Assembly (NCBI GenBank): GCA_964497095.1
Contig: CAZCCL010000034.1
Coordinates: 1-22,518 of the forward strand
Direction of reading: 5' to 3'
DNA: 22,518 nucleotides
Source: CAVPLM01 sp964497095
GTDB lineage: Bacteria > Actinomycetota > Thermoleophilia > RBG-16-64-13
Shown here: one piece after another, positions 1 through 6,843 of the stretch
Layout of the letters: each line of letters begins with the position of its first letter
How positions within the stretch are numbered: the first letter of the stretch is position 1
Notes under the pieces: model-generated
Database searches by the model: none
Seen by the model: the letters and a program-made list of their open reading frames with translations, nothing else
Told to the model about the DNA's origin: nothing
Made by a program: the position numbers and the translations under genes

Positions 1-84
1 GATGCCTGGCGCTTCCTGTCGGGAGGCGAGCTCCTGGTCAGCAGCTCGTGGCCCCTGGAACTGCTCAAGATGAGTCCGCGGTAG
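1..84 (+). CDS. C-terminal end of an unidentified protein (partial)
   Basis: The first frame is open from the window edge to a TAG at 82-84 and encodes 27 residues ending LELLKMSPR. Its codons end mostly in G or C, as in the confirmed genes here, whereas the alternative frame starting at base 2 closes at a TGA by 73 and has a less typical composition. No motif allows a family to be named. The gene would lie upstream of mmsA, separated by 253 bases that contain a candidate promoter, so co-transcription is not required. A non-coding edge cannot be excluded. Confidence 0.4.
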   Translation, partial: DAWRFLSGGELLVSSSWPLELLKMSPR

Positions 85-222
85 TCGACCCCGAAGGTGC
101 CTGGGGAATGATCTTCCGATCGTTGCCCGGATTCTGACACTTTGTCCGTTGAATCGGCACCGACCGGTCGCGTACCATGAAGAATCTACGTGTCTGGAGA
201 ACTGAATATCGTGGACAAAGCT

Positions 223-250
223 CTGACCCGAGTGGATCAGATGCTAATCT
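223..250 (+). promoter_or_regulatory. Candidate extended -10 promoter of mmsA
   Basis: CTGACC (223-228) is followed after 16 bases by TAATCT (245-250), with the TG of an extended -10 at 242-243 (TGcTAATCT). Transcription would start near 257, leaving a leader of about 80 bases before the mmsA start. The -10 match is good and the -35 moderate. This is a by-eye call. Confidence 0.35.
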
Positions 251-260
251 AGGAGACGAT

Positions 261-292
261 CGCCGCCGCACGTAGGCGTGAAGTGGGCGGCG
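261..292 (+). other. Hairpin at the 5' end of the mmsA leader
   Basis: CGCCGCC (261-267) pairs with GGCGGCG (286-292), and inside it CACG (269-272) pairs with CGTG (277-280) around a TAGG tetraloop. If transcription starts near 257, this would fold at the extreme 5' end of the mRNA, well ahead of the SD at 321-329. It could stabilise the transcript or be a regulatory structure. It has no U-run, so it is not an intrinsic terminator. Confidence 0.4.
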
Positions 293-337
293 TTCGACGT
301 GAAGAACGAGCAAGGAATCCCAAAGGAGAGTGTGTAG

Positions 338-1828
338 ATGGCGCTGCTCGAAGAGCCGATCAAGGAAGTAAAGGTACTCAAGAACTACATCGGGGGCGAA
401 TGGGTCGAGTCCAAGGGTGAATTGGTCGATGTCGTCAACCCGGCGACCATGAAGACCATCTCCAAGGTCCCCATCTCGACCAGAGAAGAGATCGATGAAG
501 CCGTTAAGGCCGCTCAGGAAGCTTACCCCGACTGGCGCCGTACTACCCCGCTTGCCCGTTCGCGCATGCTCTTCCGTCTCAAAGAGTTGCTGGAGGAGAA
601 CTTCGAAAAGGCAAGCCGGATCCAGACTCAAGAGCACGGCAAGTGCATCGATGAGTCCCGGGGCGAATCCCGTCGCGGCATCGAAAACGTCGAAGTGGCC
701 TGTGGCATCCCCACCTTGATGCAGGGCTACATCTCCGAGGACGTCGCCCACGGCATCGACGAGTGGTGCATGCCCACCCCCTTGGGCGTCTTCGGCATCA
801 TCGGCCCCTTCAACTTCCCCTGGATGATCCCCCTGTGGTCCGCACCATACGCGGTCGCTACCGGCAACACGATCGTGGTCAAGCCCTCCAGTGAGGTCCC
901 GAACAGCCAGCAGTTCCTCGCCGAGTTGGCCGAGGAAGCCGGTTTCCCTCCGGGTGTGTGGAACGTGGTGCACGGTGGGCGCACCGTGGTGAACGGGATG
1001 CTCGAGCACCCCGACATCAAAGGCATCACGTTCGTCGGCTCGACCCCGGTCGCCCGGGACGTCATCTACAAGCGTTGCGGTGAGACCGGCAAGCGGGTCA
1101 TCGCCCAAGCCGGCGCCAAGAACTTCATGACCATCATGCCCGACTGTGCAGTCGAGAACACCGTCGCCGGCATGATGACCTCGTTCTTCGGGAATGCCGG
1201 CCAACGTTGCCTGGCCGCCGCCAACGCCGTGATCGTGGGTGACGACGACAAGTTCTACAACGATTTCGTGTCCAGGATCGTCGACATGGCCTCCAAGATC
1301 AAAGTCGGTTACGGCTTGGACGAATCCATCCAGATGGGACCCCTGCGCGACAAGGCCAAGAAGGAGAAGGTTCTCAAGTACATCGACATCGGCCTGGAGG
1401 AAGGCGGGAACTTGCTCCTGGACGGGCGGAAGTTCACCGTTCAGGGTGGCTTACCCGACGACTGCTTCGTCGGCCCGACGATCTTCGACAACGTGCGTCC
1501 GGATTCCCGGGTGGGCTCCGAGGAGATCTTTGGCCCGGTCATGTGCATCATGCGGGCGAAAGACCTGGACGAAGCCATTGCCATCAGCAACGCCAATGCA
1601 TTCGGCAACGGCCATTCCATCTTCACTCAGAATGGGGCGAGTGCCCGCTACTACCAATACAACATAGTCAGCGGCAACGTCGGTATCAACATCGGCATCA
1701 CGGCGGCGATGGCGTTCTTCCCCTTCGGCGGGTTGAAGGATTCGTTCTTCGGCGTGCTACACACGCAGGGCAAGGATGCGATCCGGTTCTTCACGGACAC
1801 CAAGGTCGTCATCCAGCGCTGGTTCTAG
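338..1828 (+). CDS. mmsA: CoA-acylating (methyl)malonate-semialdehyde dehydrogenase
   Basis: This 496-residue protein has the usual length and motifs of the MmsA/IolA branch of the aldehyde dehydrogenase superfamily. PFNFP is at 157-161, VKPSS at 181-185, FVGSTPVA at 232-239, and the nucleophile Cys291 lies in GNAGQRCLA. The position where most ALDHs carry a general-base Glu reads AGAKNF, as expected for MmsA, which transfers the acyl group to CoA instead of hydrolysing it. The C-terminal FFPFGGLKDSFFG is also typical. The family oxidises methylmalonate semialdehyde to propionyl-CoA, or malonate semialdehyde to acetyl-CoA, with NAD+ and loss of CO2, in valine, beta-alanine or inositol breakdown. 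The start has an SD (AAAGGAGAG, 322-330). Family assignment is firm; which semialdehyde it uses in vivo is not. Confidence 0.9.
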   Translation: MALLEEPIKEVKVLKNYIGGEWVESKGELVDVVNPATMKTISKVPISTREEIDEAVKAAQEAYPDWRRTTPLARSRMLFRLKELLEENFEKASRIQTQEHGKCIDESRGESRRGIENVEVACGIPTLMQGYISEDVAHGIDEWCMPTPLGVFGIIGPFNFPWMIPLWSAPYAVATGNTIVVKPSSEVPNSQQFLAELAEEAGFPPGVWNVVHGGRTVVNGMLEHPDIKGITFVGSTPVARDVIYKRCGETGKRVIAQAGAKNFMTIMPDCAVENTVAGMMTSFFGNAGQRCLAAANAVIVGDDDKFYNDFVSRIVDMASKIKVGYGLDESIQMGPLRDKAKKEKVLKYIDIGLEEGGNLLLDGRKFTVQGGLPDDCFVGPTIFDNVRPDSRVGSEEIFGPVMCIMRAKDLDEAIAISNANAFGNGHSIFTQNGASARYYQYNIVSGNVGINIGITAAMAFFPFGGLKDSFFGVLHTQGKDAIRFFTDTKVVIQRWF

Positions 1829-1846
1829 TAGGGAGATGACTGGCAC

Positions 1847-2284
1847 ATGACACTGAACACCTGTTCTGAAGGCATCTCTTTCGGCCGCGAGCTGGAGGAG
1901 GCCTCAGCTACGTTCTACGAGGAACTGGCTCGGCGTTTTCCGGCCGACGCCGAGACTTTCGACGGCTACGCCGCCATCAACAAGAAGAACGTCTCGAACG
2001 TCCAGAGGACTTACTTCGGGGTCATCACCGATGGTCTGGAGGGCTGCTACGCCTTCAACATCGAGCCCGATGACTACGCGATAGATGTGACCTTGCCCGA
2101 CGGCATCGACCGAGCGGACGCTCTGGCCAAAGCCGTCGCCGTGGAAGAGACGATCGTCCGCTTCTATGTCGACGCGGCCGAGCAATCCAAGGGCCTCATG
2201 GCCGACGTGCCCAGGGCCTTCTCTCTGATCGCCCGCAAGCGGGGCGACCGCATCGACGAACTCAAGGCCCGCGCCGCCGCATAG
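1847..2284 (+). CDS. Ferritin/rubrerythrin-like helical protein, probably without a complete diiron site
   Basis: This 145-residue protein starts 18 bases after mmsA behind GGGAG (1831-1835), so the two are probably co-transcribed, and a strong terminator follows. Helix A (ELEEASATFYEEL, from residue 15) and helix C (AVEETIVRFYVDAAE, from residue 98) look like the repeats of a rubrerythrin-type four-helix bundle with Glu and Tyr in the expected phase. The helices that normally carry ExxH ligands read NKKNVSNVQRTY (about 45-56) and IARKRGDRIDEL (about 128-139), with Asn, Lys, Arg and Asp instead of Glu and His. It therefore looks like a ferritin-like scaffold with a damaged metal site. Its role is unknown; the pairing with mmsA suggests an accessory or stress function. 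Fold call moderate, function unknown. Confidence 0.65.
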   Translation: MTLNTCSEGISFGRELEEASATFYEELARRFPADAETFDGYAAINKKNVSNVQRTYFGVITDGLEGCYAFNIEPDDYAIDVTLPDGIDRADALAKAVAVEETIVRFYVDAAEQSKGLMADVPRAFSLIARKRGDRIDELKARAAA

Positions 2285-2314
2285 TCGACGGCCGAAGCGA
2301 ACAAACGCTCTCGA

Positions 2315-2352
2315 CCGGGGGCTCCGTCGTTCCGACGGAGCCCCCGGCTTTT
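2315..2352 (+). terminator. Strong intrinsic terminator after the mmsA operon
   Basis: CCGGGGGCTCCGTCG (2315-2329) and CGACGGAGCCCCCGG (2333-2347) form a perfect 15-bp stem with a TTC loop, followed by CTTTT. It lies 30 bases after the ferritin-like gene. The minus-strand read has no U-run after the stem, so it should act mainly on rightward transcripts, although it also separates the convergent prenyltransferase gene. Confidence 0.9.
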
Positions 2353-2366
2353 CACGCTGGCGGCCC

Positions 2367-3326
2367 TTACCTCCCAACAGCGAGATCCCACAGCGCCAGG
2401 GCGACCATCAACCCAGCTGCCGTGGCCGGGAACAAGCTGGCCCGGTTGAAATAGCGCTGTGCCGGTCCTTGCAGCTTGGCGTCTCTTTCTGCCGCCGGCA
2501 AGGCCAGGTCCTTCTGAGCGTGGCTTCGCAGGAGGAGCGCGGGAACGCTCATCGTCGCCACAACGGCGACGATGAGAAGCAGTCTCGAGGCCCAAGGTCC
2601 CGGCTGAAGCAGGGCGACCACGGGCATGACCACCACCGCCCCGGCGGTGATGACGTCGACCGCTGCTCGGGTCCCGTGTCCGGCGGCCAGCGTCGCTATC
2701 CCGACTTCCCGGTCGTGGACCACGTCGGCCAGGTCGTTCGACAGGTTGCGCCCGGCGACCTCCCAGGTAAACAGCAGGAAGAAGAAGGCGAGCGCGCCCC
2801 ACGTGGCCTCGCCGACGGCGAACCATCCGGCCAAGCCTCCCAACGCCACCAACACTCCGGCCGGTACGGTCTTCAGCCAGGTACGCCGCCTGAGGCTGGT
2901 GTAAAGGACCTGGAGAAGACCGCAGGCGACGAAGAGTCCCGCGCAGAGCGGGCGAAGAAGGTAAGCGGCGGTGAGTCCCACCAGGCCCAGTACCGACACC
3001 CAGACGACGGCGGCCCAGAGGGGGATGGCTCCCGCCGCGACGGGGTGCCTCAGAGTGGTGATGTCAAGGTGGGCCACGGCCGGCTGCCAGACCTGGGGAT
3101 CGGGCGCCGCCACTTTCAGTTCCTCCCGGTCCGCCCTCAGGTCGAGGAGATCGTTGAGGGAATAGACACAGAAGTAGCCCGCCGCAGCCGCCAGCAGTCC
3201 AAGGAGCGACACTCTCAACGTAGGGAGGCCTCGACCGGCGAGGAGGGCTCCAAGCGCCGGCTCAGCGATCGAAAGAAGCGCGGACCTGCTGCGGGCCAGG
3301 TCGAAAAAGAGTAACACTTTCCGCAT
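2367..3326 (-). CDS. UbiA-family membrane prenyltransferase
   Basis: The 319-residue protein is rich in hydrophobic helices (about eight or nine) and carries both Asp-rich signatures of the UbiA superfamily: N58-D59-xx-D62-xxx-D66 (NDLLDLRAD) and D201-xxx-D205 within NDLADVVHD. These bind Mg2+ and the prenyl diphosphate. YTSLRRRTWLKTVPAG (142-157) matches the loop before the second motif. Family members attach prenyl chains to quinone precursors, haem, tetrapyrroles or glycerol phosphate. The acceptor cannot be told from sequence, and no quinone, haem or lipid genes lie nearby. Between the first motif and RHPVAAG (93-99) there is an unusually long hydrophilic stretch. No SD precedes the ATG, but an extended -10 lies just upstream, so the transcript may be leaderless. 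Confidence 0.85.
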   Translation of the reverse strand: MRKVLLFFDLARSRSALLSIAEPALGALLAGRGLPTLRVSLLGLLAAAAGYFCVYSLNDLLDLRADREELKVAAPDPQVWQPAVAHLDITTLRHPVAAGAIPLWAAVVWVSVLGLVGLTAAYLLRPLCAGLFVACGLLQVLYTSLRRRTWLKTVPAGVLVALGGLAGWFAVGEATWGALAFFFLLFTWEVAGRNLSNDLADVVHDREVGIATLAAGHGTRAAVDVITAGAVVVMPVVALLQPGPWASRLLLIVAVVATMSVPALLLRSHAQKDLALPAAERDAKLQGPAQRYFNRASLFPATAAGLMVALALWDLAVGR

Positions 3327-3332
3327 GCAAGA

Positions 3333-3341
3333 ACGGTAACA
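3333..3341 (-). promoter_or_regulatory. Candidate extended -10 of the prenyltransferase gene, leaderless type
   Basis: Read on the minus strand, TGtTACCGT ends six bases before the ATG at 3326. With no SD in front of the ATG, this spacing would start transcription at or next to the first codon. I see no convincing -35. It is one of three similar arrangements in the window. Confidence 0.3.
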
Positions 3342-3390
3342 TCGTTTGGGCGCTCTCGTCGTCGGGGACCAAACGGCGCCGACGGGCCGG

Positions 3391-3419
3391 TTGATATCGG
3401 GCGCGCGGTGCCTTACAGT
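3391..3419 (+). promoter_or_regulatory. Candidate sigma70-type promoter of the lipoprotein gene
   Basis: TTGATA (3391-3396) and TACAGT (3414-3419) are separated by exactly 17 bases. The -35 matches consensus at five of six positions and the -10 at four. Transcription would start near 3426, about 60 bases before the GTG start. Confidence 0.5.
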
Positions 3420-3485
3420 GCTTGTTAGGCAGGGTGCAAACGGCCGCGTGTGTCGGCCTGTATATGAACTAGAGAAGGAGGAGGA

Positions 3486-3911
3486 GTGAGACTGAGAAAC
3501 GCGTTGGTTCTGGGGCTGGTCTGCGTGCTGGCGGTGACCGTGATCGTGGCGGTCGGCTGCGGTGGATCCGACGAGGAGGCGAAAGCGAATCTGAGTGCGG
3601 CCCTGGATAAGGCAGAGACCTCTATGGGCGGGTTCGCGTCGTCGATAGGAGCTACCTCGAGTGTCGACGATATCAAAGCCGCGTTGGAGTCGTTCGGACC
3701 GGAGTGGGAAGCGGTCATAGCGGCTGCCAAAGACGTCGAGGGGGCGGATGCCGCGGCGGCTGAGCAGGCCTGGACGGATGTGACCACGGCCATTGACTCG
3801 ATCCCCGAGGGCGCGAATATATTGGAAGCGGCTGCACTCATCATGGGCCCGGTCACGAACCTGCAGAAGGTTGCTGGAGACCTGCGCGCGCTGGTGCCGA
3901 AGGAGGAATAG
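3486..3911 (+). CDS. Small predicted lipoprotein, function unknown
   Basis: This 141-residue protein begins with a lipoprotein signal peptide: basic MRLRNA, a hydrophobic core, then the lipobox AVGC with the lipid-modified Cys at residue 25. The mature part is acidic, Ala-rich and predicted mostly helical, with no catalytic motif or conserved domain that I recognise. It starts at GTG directly behind AAGGAGG (3475-3481), the only good SD in the region. It is probably monocistronic: it has its own candidate promoter, and another promoter lies between it and the phosphate transporter. It should be anchored to the outer face of the membrane. A periplasmic helical-bundle or binding role is possible but not shown. 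Confidence 0.75.
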   Translation: MRLRNALVLGLVCVLAVTVIVAVGCGGSDEEAKANLSAALDKAETSMGGFASSIGATSSVDDIKAALESFGPEWEAVIAAAKDVEGADAAAAEQAWTDVTTAIDSIPEGANILEAAALIMGPVTNLQKVAGDLRALVPKEE

Positions 3912-3981
3912 CTAGCGGCAGAGCCCCGACTACACGCGGGCCAAGTATCGGCAGAGGGTGATTTCCGTCCATCGGCTTGTA

Positions 3982-4010
3982 TTGTGACCCCAGCGAACTT
4001 CGTCTAGTAT
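3982..4010 (+). promoter_or_regulatory. Candidate promoter of the PiT-DUF47 operon
   Basis: TTGTGA (3982-3987) and TAGTAT (4005-4010) are 17 bases apart, each matching consensus at four of six positions. Transcription would start near 4017, giving a leader of about 85 bases with the hairpin at 4043-4078. No clear Pho-box repeat is visible. Confidence 0.45.
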
Positions 4011-4042
4011 TGGACGGGATGAAGCCGAGTCCGATCGTCAAC

Positions 4043-4078
4043 AAAGAGCCGGCCGAGCACAGCGCTCGTCGGCTCTTT
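4043..4078 (+). promoter_or_regulatory. Leader hairpin immediately before the phosphate transporter gene
   Basis: AAAGAGCCG (4043-4051) pairs with CGGCTCTTT (4070-4078). Inside, CGAGC (4054-4058) pairs with GCTCG (4064-4068) around ACAGC, giving 14 pairs with a small internal loop. It ends five bases before the GGAGGGAGGG SD (4083-4092). It could modulate ribosome access or stabilise the mRNA. The U residues are inside the stem and only CC follows, so it is a poor intrinsic terminator. Confidence 0.5.
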
Positions 4079-4101
4079 CCATGGAGGGAGGGTATGAGGC
4101 C

Positions 4102-5124
4102 TTGAGTGCCGGCACCGCACAGCTCATCGCGGTGGTGGCGGTCGCTCTCGTCTTCGATCTTCTCAACGGCTTTCACGACGGCTGCAACGCCGTCTCTACC
4201 GTCATCTATACGAAGGCTCTCAAGCCTCGCTTCGCCATCGGCCTTTCCGCCATGTTCAACTTCGTCGGCCCGCTGATCGTAGGGGTGGCGGTAGCCAAGA
4301 CCATCGGCGGCATCATCAACGCCGAGGACGCCACCGCCCATCTGGTGATCGCCGCTCTACTGGGAGCCTGTGTCTGGGAGATCGTCACCTGGCTATGGGC
4401 CCTGCCGGTGAGTTCCTCTCACGCCTTGGTAGGAGGACTGGTGGGGGCAGGTCTGGCTGCTTTGGGGACGGGAGGCATCAACTGGCAGAAACTCGTGCTG
4501 GTATTCGCCTCCCTGCTCATCTCTCCGTTCTTGGGGATCGTGACCGGTTTCATCATCATGCGTCTCAGCCGGTTGTTCTTCGCCAAGATGCGCATGGACA
4601 TGGCCAAGGCCGACCGCTTCTACAAGCGCATGCAGATCTTGTCCTCAAGTTGGGTCTCGTTTAGTCATGGCGCGAACGATGCCACCAAGGTCATGGGGAT
4701 CATCGTCATCTTCCTGGCTGCGCAGCACGGACTGGGGGTCACGGATTATGTCGATCAAAACGGCTTCCCGATCTGGGTGATCCTGGCGGCGGCGTCGGCG
4801 ATGGCCGTCGGTACCTTTCTTTCGGTTCGCTCGTTCCGACTCATAAGGACGTTGGGCGAAAGGATAACCAAGCTTCATCCCATCAACGGGTTCAGCGCCG
4901 AAGCCGGGGGGGCGTTGATCATCCAATTGGCATCGCTTTTTGGGCTGCCCGTCTCAACTACCCACGTGGTGACCTCGGCTGTGACGGGGACCGGTATTGC
5001 TAGCCATTTGGGGGGAGTGAGCTGGAAAGTCTTCCGTGGTATCATGCTCGCCTGGGTGGTCACTCTGCCGTTCTGCGCGGTAGTTGCAGCTGGGTTCTAC
5101 TATCTCCTCAACTTGGTTATGTGA
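4102..5124 (+). CDS. pit: PiT-family inorganic phosphate permease
   Basis: This integral membrane protein carries both PiT (PHO4) signature repeats: NGFHDGCNAVST near the N-terminus and SHGANDATKVMG in the middle. The duplicated half-repeats each contain an SS-H or TT-H element (LPVSSSHALVGG, LPVSTTHVVTSAV). Members co-import phosphate, often as a metal-phosphate complex, with H+ or Na+. I place the start at TTG 4102, because GGAGGGAGGG (4083-4092) sits nine bases upstream; the in-frame ATG at 4081 has no SD and abuts the leader hairpin. That gives 340 residues, which start directly in the first hydrophobic helix. The DUF47 gene follows after 42 bases, the usual partner arrangement. Confidence 0.9.
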   Translation: MSAGTAQLIAVVAVALVFDLLNGFHDGCNAVSTVIYTKALKPRFAIGLSAMFNFVGPLIVGVAVAKTIGGIINAEDATAHLVIAALLGACVWEIVTWLWALPVSSSHALVGGLVGAGLAALGTGGINWQKLVLVFASLLISPFLGIVTGFIIMRLSRLFFAKMRMDMAKADRFYKRMQILSSSWVSFSHGANDATKVMGIIVIFLAAQHGLGVTDYVDQNGFPIWVILAAASAMAVGTFLSVRSFRLIRTLGERITKLHPINGFSAEAGGALIIQLASLFGLPVSTTHVVTSAVTGTGIASHLGGVSWKVFRGIMLAWVVTLPFCAVVAAGFYYLLNLVM

Positions 5125-5166
5125 CGGGCGGCTTACCCCTAGAACAGGAAGAAGAGAAAGGCCTTC

Positions 5167-5886
5167 ATGGCGAATTCGCGACTGAAGAAGATACGCCGCA
5201 CGTTGGGGGGCGAAACCGCTCTCGAAGGGGCTATAGACGCCATGGGAAAGGAACGTGAAGAGCAGGTACTCGAGCATCTGGCCGAGTTTGCCGACAGGGT
5301 AGTGGTCATGGTGGTCAAGCTGCGCGACGTCGTGGAGCTGTTCGCGGCCGACCGCTACGACGAGCTCGAAGAATCGGCCCGGGAGTTGGACAGACTCGAG
5401 AGTCAGGCTGATGACAAGAAGGAAGCGATACTTGACCGGCTTTCGCTGGGCACGGTATTCCCCCTGCACAGGGCCGACCTTGCCCGCCTGGTGGGCTCTA
5501 TGGACAGCATCGCCAATCTAGCCTCCGGTGCCGCCGATCGCATATCCATGCGCAGATTCTCGCTCCCCTCCATCATTAACGAGCAGCTGGTCAAGATGGC
5601 CCAAGTGGATGTCGAGGCGGTCCAGGGTCTTCGGGATGCAGTCGTCGCGATGGGCACCGATCTTCGAGAGGCGATCAGACTGGCCGGGGAAGTAGATGCC
5701 ACCGAAAGCCGGGCGGACGATGTTTTCGCCGAGCTGTACCGCGCCATGTTCGACATGGACACGGATTTCAAGACCTTCCATCAGCTGAAGGCGATCATCG
5801 AGCGCCTGGAATCGATCGCCGACCGCTGCAGCCAGAACGCTGAGCTGCTGCGGCACATGGCGCTGGAGTACCTCGAGAACGAATAG
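5167..5886 (+). CDS. DUF47 / PhoU-like regulator of the PiT transporter
   Basis: This 239-residue, highly charged, all-helical protein matches the DUF47 (TIGR00153-type) relatives of PhoU. Two related three-helix halves carry acidic metal-binding patterns: ELEESARELDRLESQADDKK in the first half and EVDATESRADDVFAEL in the second, followed by LKAIIERLESIADRCSQNAELL. Proteins of this family are commonly encoded beside PiT permeases and are thought to control or support their activity, probably with bound metal. It lies 42 bases downstream of pit, in the same direction and without a promoter or terminator between, so an operon is likely. The upstream AAGAAGAGAAAGG is only a modest SD. The family call is strong; the biochemical mechanism is not settled for the family. 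Confidence 0.88.
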   Translation: MANSRLKKIRRTLGGETALEGAIDAMGKEREEQVLEHLAEFADRVVVMVVKLRDVVELFAADRYDELEESARELDRLESQADDKKEAILDRLSLGTVFPLHRADLARLVGSMDSIANLASGAADRISMRRFSLPSIINEQLVKMAQVDVEAVQGLRDAVVAMGTDLREAIRLAGEVDATESRADDVFAELYRAMFDMDTDFKTFHQLKAIIERLESIADRCSQNAELLRHMALEYLENE

Positions 5887-5976
5887 CATGGAGGCTCCTC
5901 GGCCGTCCCCCCAGGGCAGCGCGGGTGCGAGTCGTGGGGGCAAGAGAGGGGCTCTTTCGCCAGGAGGCCCGGGCGG

Positions 5977-6780
5977 TTGAAGATCGGTCTGGCCCAACTG
6001 AACTCCCGTCAGAACAAGTCCGCCAATCTAGCCGCGGGGGGACAAGCCATCGATCGTCTGGCCCGGCAAGGAGTGGATCTGGTCCTGCTCCCGGAGATGT
6101 TCAACTTCCACGGCCTGGACGACGCCAATGCGGCCGCGGCCGAGACTATCCCCGGACTCAGCACCGAGTGGGCTTCCGCCCAAGCCCGGGAGCACGGCAT
6201 CTTCCTACACTGCGGAAGCCTCATCGAGCGTCGGGGCGACGAACTACGCAACACCAGCGTGGTGTTCGATCGCACCGGCACCGAGATAGCCCGCTATAGC
6301 AAGATCCACCTGTTCGACGTACGCACGCCCGACGGTCTCGTGTATGCGGAGTCCGACGCGCTCACCTCCGGTAACGAAGTCGTCGTCACCGACTGCGAGG
6401 GGGTGATGGTCGGGCTTGCCATTTGCTACGACCTGCGTTTCCCCCAGCTGTTCCACGCTCTGGCCGACCGGGGGGCCCAGCTCTTCCTGCTGCCGGCTGC
6501 CTTCACCATGCCCACCGGCATCAGTCACTGGGAGCCCCTCCTGCGCGCACGCGCCATCGAGAACGGCTGCTACGTGGCCGCCTGCGGGCAGTGGGGTCTG
6601 TATGCGCGCGGAAGGCAGAACTACGGCCACAGTCTGGTGGTCGACCCGTGGGGAGTAGTCGTGGCTCAATGCCGCGAAGGGCTGGATACCATCAGCTTGG
6701 AGCTCGACATGGAGTACCTTCAGTCGGTACGCGAGCGCATGCCCGTGCAGCGCCATCGGCGCCGCGACCTGTTCGGCTAG
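5977..6780 (+). CDS. Nitrilase-superfamily carbon-nitrogen hydrolase (omega-amidase/Nit-like)
   Basis: This 267-residue protein has the full catalytic triad of the superfamily: Glu40 in LLPEMFN, Lys109 in YSKIHLFD and Cys150 in GLAICYDLRFP. These hydrolases cleave amides or carbamoyl groups through a thioester on the Cys. The FDV and YDLRFPQLF signatures point to the Nit1/Nit2 group, whose members act on deaminated glutathione or 2-oxoglutaramate, but a carbamoyl-amide substrate cannot be excluded. The TTG start is chosen because AGGAGG (5962-5967) lies nine bases upstream. It follows the DUF47 gene by 90 bases, so it may be read from the same transcript or separately. Cytoplasmic; no signal peptide. 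Confidence 0.88.
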   Translation: MKIGLAQLNSRQNKSANLAAGGQAIDRLARQGVDLVLLPEMFNFHGLDDANAAAAETIPGLSTEWASAQAREHGIFLHCGSLIERRGDELRNTSVVFDRTGTEIARYSKIHLFDVRTPDGLVYAESDALTSGNEVVVTDCEGVMVGLAICYDLRFPQLFHALADRGAQLFLLPAAFTMPTGISHWEPLLRARAIENGCYVAACGQWGLYARGRQNYGHSLVVDPWGVVVAQCREGLDTISLELDMEYLQSVRERMPVQRHRRRDLFG

Positions 6781-6783
6781 GAT

Positions 6784-6802
6784 AAAGCCCTCACAGGCTT
6801 TT
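6784..6802. terminator. Short, possibly bidirectional terminator between convergent genes
   Basis: AAAGCC (6784-6789) pairs with GGCTTT (6796-6801) around CTCACA, followed by one more T. It lies directly after the amidase stop and before the convergent CoA-transferase stop. The stem is only six pairs and the U-run short, so it is weak in either direction. Confidence 0.35.
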
Positions 6803-6843
6803 GCGCGCAGCCGGAAGGAGACTCGTTCGACCCCTCGGCTCTC

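Noticed and set aside
65..1204. Open minus-strand frame of 379 residues opposite mmsA
   Set aside because: It has no recognisable motif, is rich in Gly/Asp/His/Arg as expected from the complement of a high-GC gene, and lies opposite a fully convincing dehydrogenase.
4094..4105. ATG at 4094 as the start of the phosphate permease
   Set aside because: It is in another frame and stops after three codons (ATG AGG CCT TGA).
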